Below are positions 5,577 to 9,216 of a stretch of 9,216 nucleotides of DNA, piece after piece. Under the pieces are notes generated by a model, which was not told where the DNA came from, made no database searches, and worked only from the letters and a program-made list of their open reading frames with translations. This DNA is from an uncultured Eubacteriales bacterium (GTDB lineage Bacteria; Bacillota; Clostridia; Oscillospirales; Butyricicoccaceae). The position numbers and the translations under genes were made by a program. The stretch covers positions 1 to 9,216 of the forward strand of contig USML01000074.1 in NCBI GenBank assembly GCA_900555855.1. The letters are read 5' to 3'. Each line of letters begins with the position of its first letter. Positions within the stretch are counted from its first letter, which is position 1.

Positions 5577-6854
5577 TTATTCTGCCTTTTCGCGGCGGGG
5601 CAGGATGACCTCCAGCACCCGCATCCGCAGCAGCTCCCGCTGCATCAGCGGGTTTTTCATGGATTTTTCCACGGATTCCTCGGTGGTGTCGTAGCGCAGG
5701 GCGATCTCCTTGACGGCTCTGCGGCGGAAGGCGCTGTCGATGATCAGGCCCTCGGCCTGCTGCACCGCCCGCATGAGCACATCCTGCCGCAGCTTCATCA
5801 CGGCGCTCTTCCGGGCCGTCTCCCGGTATTCCTCCTCGGAAAGGCCCGAAGACTGACAATACTGCTCCAGCGTGATGCCCTTCGCCGCCAGCCGGCTTTC
5901 CATCTGACCGCTCTGTTGGTCCGCCTCCTGCTGGATCATGCTCTCGGGCAGCTCTACCTGCATATTGTCTGCCGCCATGTTCAGCGCCGCATCCTCCAGC
6001 GCGGAAAGATACTGGGCCTGCTTGTCGGCCAGCAGATGGGTCCGCAGGCTCTCCCGCAGCTCCGCCAGCGAGCATTCAAAGTATTTTTGGGCAAAGGCAT
6101 CGTCCACCTGAGGCTCCACCTTTTCATAGACCTTGTGCAGCTTCACATGGAAGACGGCGTCCCGTCCCGCCAGCTCCGGGCTGTAATTCTGCGGGAAGGT
6201 CACGGGGACATCCCGCTCCTCGCCGGCAAACAAGCCCACGATGCCCTCCTCCAGCCCGGGGATAAAGGTATGGCTGCCCAGCTCCAGCGGATAATCCTCC
6301 GCCTTGCCGCCGGCAAAGGCTTTTCCATCGGCAAAGCCCTCCAGATCCAGCCGCACGGAATCGCCCAATGCTGCGGGCCGGTCCAGCGTCTTTTCCTCCG
6401 CCGCCCGGGCGGCGAACAGCTCCAGCGTCTGCTCCACCTCCTCCTCGGTGACGGCGGGCTTGTCCAGCTGGGGCCGCATATCCTTATATTCGCCCAGGGT
6501 TGCCTGAGGATAAAGATCCAGCACCGCCGTGAACCGCAGGCCGGTGGGGTCTGTGCCGCAGCTGGAAAAGGCGGGATAGCCCACGGTCTCCAGCTCCAGC
6601 TGCTCCAGCGCCTCCTGCAGCGCCTGCTGGCAGCACCGCTGCGCGGCGGCGGGATAGAAATACTGCGCCCCCAGCACTGCCTCCGCCTGGGCCCGGGTGA
6701 CGGTCTTTTTGTCTGCGCCGGGCAGGTCCAGCTCCGGCAGGGCCTCGGTAAAGGCAAGCTCCAGCTGCTTGGAAAACTCCGCCGCCGGCACATGGAGCTG
6801 CAGCAGCACCTGGCCCTTGGCGTTGCGGACGCGATTCTCGATCTTCCATTCCAT
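5577..6854 (-). CDS. tig: Trigger factor-type chaperone, divergent (425 aa)
   Basis: Trigger factor is the ribosome-bound chaperone and prolyl isomerase that meets nascent chains at the exit tunnel. Length and domain order fit. An N-terminal domain spans about 1-115, ending in FTAVLDLYPQATLGEYKDM. An FKBP-type isomerase domain spans about 163-243 (GDSVRLDLEGFADGK, LGSHTFIPGLEEGIVGL, FPQNY, FHVKLHKV). A helical C-terminal domain with the usual E/Q/A-rich arms runs from about 250. The key ribosome-docking motif, normally GFRxGKxP, is not recognisable: the matching place reads DLPGADKKTVTRAQ (43-56). The protein may therefore bind ribosomes weakly or be a second, specialised paralogue. ATG at 6854-6852 follows an AGGAGG site. 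The gene has its own promoter and ends at the bidirectional terminator. Confidence 0.88.
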   Translation of the reverse strand: MEWKIENRVRNAKGQVLLQLHVPAAEFSKQLELAFTEALPELDLPGADKKTVTRAQAEAVLGAQYFYPAAAQRCCQQALQEALEQLELETVGYPAFSSCGTDPTGLRFTAVLDLYPQATLGEYKDMRPQLDKPAVTEEEVEQTLELFAARAAEEKTLDRPAALGDSVRLDLEGFADGKAFAGGKAEDYPLELGSHTFIPGLEEGIVGLFAGEERDVPVTFPQNYSPELAGRDAVFHVKLHKVYEKVEPQVDDAFAQKYFECSLAELRESLRTHLLADKQAQYLSALEDAALNMAADNMQVELPESMIQQEADQQSGQMESRLAAKGITLEQYCQSSGLSEEEYRETARKSAVMKLRQDVLMRAVQQAEGLIIDSAFRRRAVKEIALRYDTTEESVEKSMKNPLMQRELLRMRVLEVILPRREKAE

Positions 6855-6895
6855 AAATAGGCTTCCTCCTGTGCGCCGCCCGGCGGACGAACGCT

Positions 6896-6924
6896 TTGTT
6901 TTTCTGTCTTACGGAAAATATCAT
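6896..6924 (+). promoter_or_regulatory. Possible promoter of the pseudouridine synthase gene
   Basis: TTGTTT (6896-6901) and TATCAT (6919-6924) are spaced by 17 bases and point rightward. The -10 overlaps the -10 of the leftward trigger factor promoter on the other strand, so the two would compete for polymerase. Confidence 0.5.
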
Positions 6925-6948
6925 ACCATTTTCCCCGGAAAAGCGCAA
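6920..6948 (-). promoter_or_regulatory. Promoter of the trigger factor gene
   Basis: On the minus strand TTGCGC (6948-6943) and TATGAT (6925-6920) are spaced by exactly 17 bases. The spacer contains a near-palindrome, TTTTCCCCGGAAAA on the plus strand (6929-6942), well placed for a regulator that would block or remodel the promoter. Confidence 0.7.
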
Positions 6949-7014
6949 GGAACGCTGGACAAATCCGCCGGGAAATTTTATCATAGGGGCAGAACGCAGA
7001 AAGGGGGCGGGGCC

Positions 7015-7659
7015 GTGGAAGCCCGGCAAGCCATTGAAATTCAATATCAGGACGGGGCGCTGCTGGTGTGTGTCAAGCCGGCCGGCGTCCCCTCTGAGGG
7101 AACGGAGGAGGGAGCGCTGCCCGTCCTTCTGTCCCGGCAGACCGGCGGGCCTGCTTTCCCCGTCCACCGGCTGGATCAGGCCGCCTCTGGGCTGATGGTC
7201 CTTGCCCGGAGCCGCGAGGCTGCCGCCGCTCTTTCCGCCGCCGTGGCGGAGGGACGCATGGAAAAGGAATATTTTGCCCTGCTTTCCGGCGCACCGGAGC
7301 CGCCGGAGGGCCGGCTGGAGGATCTGCTCTTCAAGGACAGCCGCCGGGGCAAGGTTTTCCCGGTCAAGTCCCTGCGCAGGGGCGTCCGCCCGGCGGCGCT
7401 GACCTATCGCGTCCTGCAGCGGCAGGGGGAGACCGCGCTGGTGCAGGTGGCGCTGGAGACCGGCCGCACCCACCAGATCCGCGTCCAGTTCGCCAGCCGG
7501 GGCATGCCCCTTCTGGGCGACGGGAAATATGGCAGCCGGATCAAGGGCGGGCTGATGCTCTGGTCCTGCCGTCTGGTCTTTCCCCATCCGGCAGGGGGCC
7601 GGCGCATGGCCTTTTACCGGGCGCCGGATTGGGCCGGCTGGCGCTTCCCGGCGGAATAG
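7015..7659 (+). CDS. RluA-family pseudouridine synthase, short form (214 aa)
   Basis: This enzyme isomerises uridine to pseudouridine in rRNA or tRNA. The catalytic motif HRLDQAASGL (51-60) contains the nucleophilic Asp54. The second family motif, GRTHQIRVQFASRG, occupies 150-163 and is followed by GDGKYG. There is no N-terminal S4 RNA-binding domain: the protein starts directly with the catalytic core (YQDGALLVCVKPAGVPS). The family motif usually reads HRLD-x-x-TSG, and here the Thr is Ala. The GTG at 7015 was chosen because it precedes the conserved core and follows a G-rich AAGGGGGCGG stretch; the frame stays open far upstream, but that extension would run through the opposing trigger factor gene. 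The target base is unknown. The stop lies three bases from the stop of the convergent LOG gene. Confidence 0.88.
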   Translation: MEARQAIEIQYQDGALLVCVKPAGVPSEGTEEGALPVLLSRQTGGPAFPVHRLDQAASGLMVLARSREAAAALSAAVAEGRMEKEYFALLSGAPEPPEGRLEDLLFKDSRRGKVFPVKSLRRGVRPAALTYRVLQRQGETALVQVALETGRTHQIRVQFASRGMPLLGDGKYGSRIKGGLMLWSCRLVFPHPAGGRRMAFYRAPDWAGWRFPAE

Positions 7660-7673
7660 CGCTCAAAAGCGCT
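7658..7673. repeat. Small palindrome across two convergent stop codons
   Basis: AGCGCT at 7658-7663 and again at 7668-7673, itself palindromic, frames a 4-base spacer and covers the stop codons of the pseudouridine synthase and LOG genes. Neither side has a U-tract, so it is at best a weak terminator or roadblock. Confidence 0.4.
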
Positions 7674-8232
7674 TGCAGTCCGGCGTCTCCCGGCCTCCGC
7701 CGGCTTCCAGCCAATCCAGCGCCGCCCCCGGCTGGGAAAACGCCGCCCAGAGCCCCCGGCATTGCTCCGTCATAAAGCCCTGCCGGATGGCATTTTCCAA
7801 AAGGGCCAGCAGCGGCGCATAATAATCCTCAAAGTTCAGCAGCAGGATGGGCTTGCCATGCCGCCCCAGCTGCTTCAGCGTCAGGATCTCGAAAAACTCG
7901 TCGAAGGTGCCGATGCCGCCGGGGGCCGCCGCAAAGGCGTCGGAGCGATCCTCCAGGATCTGCTTGCGCTGGCGCATGGTATCGGTGAAGATCATCTCAG
8001 TGCAGCCGGGATAGAGCACGCCCTCCTGATCGAAAAACCGGGGCGCAACGCCGATGATCCGGCCGCCTGCCGAAGCGCAGCCCCGGGCCACGGCGCCCAT
8101 GAGCCCTCTGGCGCCCCCGCCGAACAGCAGCGTATGCCCCCGCTGGGCCAGCTCCCGGCCGAAGGTCTCCGCGGCGGAGAGGAAGGCCGGGGCGATCCGG
8201 TCGCTGGAAGCACCGTAAAAACAGATCTGCAT
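7663..8232 (-). CDS. LOG-family nucleoside 5'-monophosphate phosphoribohydrolase (189 aa)
   Basis: Members of this Rossmann-fold family (also annotated TIGR00730) hydrolyse the N-glycosidic bond of nucleoside monophosphates, in some cases cytokinin riboside monophosphate, releasing the base and ribose 5-phosphate. The signatures are present: GGGARGLMGAVARG (38-51) for phosphate binding, MRQRK (86-90) in place of the usual M-H-E-R-K, and PGGIGTFDEFFE (104-115), the PGGxGTxxE motif. The length is typical. The ATG at 8232-8230 follows AAAGGAG. In a gut anaerobe the physiological role is probably nucleotide salvage or housekeeping rather than hormone synthesis, which is inference. It is transcribed divergently from the flavodiiron gene. 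Confidence 0.9.
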   Translation of the reverse strand: MQICFYGASSDRIAPAFLSAAETFGRELAQRGHTLLFGGGARGLMGAVARGCASAGGRIIGVAPRFFDQEGVLYPGCTEMIFTDTMRQRKQILEDRSDAFAAAPGGIGTFDEFFEILTLKQLGRHGKPILLLNFEDYYAPLLALLENAIRQGFMTEQCRGLWAAFSQPGAALDWLEAGGGRETPDCKRF

Positions 8233-8266
8233 AGGCTTGCTCCTTTCGAAAAAACAAAAAATTTAC

Positions 8267-8296
8267 TTGAAAAGCAGGGCCCTTTGCCCTTATCAT
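8267..8296 (+). promoter_or_regulatory. Probable promoter of the flavodiiron protein gene
   Basis: TTGAAA (8267-8272) and TATCAT (8291-8296) are separated by 18 bases and point rightward. Transcription would start near 8303, face to face with the LOG promoter, and the leader would include the hairpin at 8321-8338. Confidence 0.5.
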
Positions 8297-8300
8297 AAAG

Positions 8301-8329
8301 ATAATAAAAGAAAAAGCCCCGCCGCGCAA
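8301..8329 (-). promoter_or_regulatory. Promoter of the LOG-family gene
   Basis: On the minus strand TTGCGC (8329-8324) and TATTAT (8306-8301) are separated by exactly 17 bases. The same -35 hexamer occurs before the trigger factor gene. The -35 lies inside the GC hairpin at 8321-8338. Confidence 0.6.
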
Positions 8330-8338
8330 GAGCGCGGC
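8321..8338. repeat. GC-rich hairpin in the flavodiiron leader
   Basis: A 7-bp GC stem (GCCGCGC / GCGCGGC) with an AAGA loop lies about 25 bases before the ribosome binding site of the flavodiiron gene. On the minus strand it is followed, after GGGGC, by a U-rich run. It could stabilise the leader or act as a terminator for transcripts coming from the right. Confidence 0.5.
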
Positions 8339-8378
8339 AGGAAAAAATCATCTGCGAGCTTAAAAGGAGTGCGACCTG

Positions 8379-9216
8379 ATGGAATACGATCCTAAAAAAG
8401 TCATTTGCAGCTGCTCCCGGGCCACCTGCGGCGATGTGGCAGACGCCGTCAAGGCCGGGGCGAAAACGCTGGAGGAGGTGCGGCAACGCACCCGTGCCAC
8501 CGCCTTCTGCGGCTCCTGCACGGAGCGGGTCACGGCGTTTATGGAGCAGGTCCTGTCGGGACAGGCTGTCCCCGTGGAGGCCCCGCCGGCGGAGACCGAT
8601 CTTTCTCAGGAGCCTGCCGCCATTCTGCGGGAGGTCTGCCAGGATATTTACATGGTCGGCGCTTCCGACCGGCGGCTGGATCTGTTTGAAAACCAGTATC
8701 CTCTGAAAAACGGTATCTCCTACAATAGCTATCTGATCCTGGACCAGAAGACCGCGCTGCTGGATACCGTCGACCAGTCGGTGCAGGAGGTGTTCCTGCG
8801 CAATTTGGAGGCCGGGCTGGCGGGCCGCAAGCTGGATCATATCATCGTGAACCACATGGAGCCGGACCACTGCGCCGCGCTGCGGGCGGTCTTGGAGCGG
8901 CACCCGGAAAGCCAGATCGTCTGCACCGCCGCCGCAAAAAAGATGATCGGCCAGTTTTTCGGCCCGGCTATGGAGGCGCGGGCGCAGGAGGTGCGGGACG
9001 GCATCTCCGTCATGCTGGGGCGGCACATTCTTTCCTTCCACACCGCCCCCATGGTCCATTGGCCGGAGACCATGGTCACCTACGACCGCACCTCTGAGAC
9101 GCTGTTTTCCGCCGACGCCTTCGGCACCTTTGGCGCGCTGGACGGCAATCTTTTTGCCGATCAGGTGGACTTTGAGCGGGACTTTATGGACGAGGCCCGG
9201 CGGTATTATACCAACA
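8379..9216 (+). CDS. Flavodiiron protein (FprA-type) with N-terminal BFD-like [2Fe-2S] domain, partial
   Basis: A-type flavoproteins reduce O2 to water or NO to N2O in the cytoplasm of anaerobes. The first 279 residues are visible and the gene runs off the right edge. Residues 8-59 form a BFD-like domain: Cys10-x-Cys12 and Cys44-x-x-Cys47 are placed as in bacterioferritin-associated ferredoxin, with TLEEVRQRTRA between them. A linker rich in P, A and E (62-80) joins it to the metallo-beta-lactamase-like core. The diiron ligands are intact: His159-x-Glu161-x-Asp163 (NHMEPDH), His227 (VHWPETM) and Asp246 (FSADAFGTFG), with family-typical spacing. The last His ligand and the FMN domain would lie outside the window. 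ATG follows AAAAGGAG with nine bases between. The fused cluster probably feeds electrons to the FMN/diiron site, which is inference. Confidence 0.88.
   Translation, partial: MEYDPKKVICSCSRATCGDVADAVKAGAKTLEEVRQRTRATAFCGSCTERVTAFMEQVLSGQAVPVEAPPAETDLSQEPAAILREVCQDIYMVGASDRRLDLFENQYPLKNGISYNSYLILDQKTALLDTVDQSVQEVFLRNLEAGLAGRKLDHIIVNHMEPDHCAALRAVLERHPESQIVCTAAAKKMIGQFFGPAMEARAQEVRDGISVMLGRHILSFHTAPMVHWPETMVTYDRTSETLFSADAFGTFGALDGNLFADQVDFERDFMDEARRYYTN

Noticed and set aside
5547..6860. 437-codon open frame on the plus strand opposite the trigger factor gene
   Set aside because: It is the antisense shadow of trigger factor, starts inside the terminator region and has a low-complexity H/L/Q-rich product.

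Overview
The window looks like chromosomal DNA from a GC-rich gut Clostridia member, probably Oscillospirales (inference from GC-rich codon use, strong GGAGG-type ribosome binding sites, TTG/GTG starts and gene content). At the left edge it carries the end of what looks like an integrated conjugative or mobilisable element. No genus can be named from the sequence alone.

Layout: (1) 1-1033, minus strand, lower-GC mobile-element-type genes: the first codons of a probable antirestriction (ArdA-like) protein, an 80-residue cysteine-rich protein overlapping its start, and a 230-residue unrecognised protein. (2) 1034-1329, no gene but densely folded DNA: five consecutive inverted repeats, one a strong terminator for the tRNA. 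(3) 1330-1407, an initiator tRNA-fMet gene on the minus strand with its own near-consensus promoter and an extra base in the T-stem. (4) 1503-3737, a minus-strand operon: a tandem-duplicated DUF1538 membrane protein followed by a protein with two PII-like domains. (5) 4035-5515, a plus-strand pair: a COG2426/Sm_multidrug_ex membrane protein and a D-2-hydroxyacid dehydrogenase, closed by a bidirectional terminator. (6) 5577-6854, minus strand, a trigger factor whose ribosome-docking motif is not recognisable. (7) 7015-7659, plus strand, a short RluA-type pseudouridine synthase, almost abutting the convergent LOG-family gene at 7663-8232. (8) 8379 to the right edge, plus strand, a flavodiiron protein with an N-terminal BFD-like [2Fe-2S] domain, truncated by the window.

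Genes that plausibly work together are the DUF1538/PII pair (a membrane protein plus its likely effector-sensing regulator) and the two modules fused in the flavodiiron protein (an iron-sulfur electron-entry domain on an O2/NO reductase core). The rest is housekeeping: tRNA, protein folding, RNA modification and nucleotide hydrolysis. The most unusual points are the tRNA-fMet T-stem insertion next to the element, the hairpin array at the junction, the doubled PII/doubled DUF1538 pair, the BFD-flavodiiron fusion, and the trigger factor without its FRK motif.
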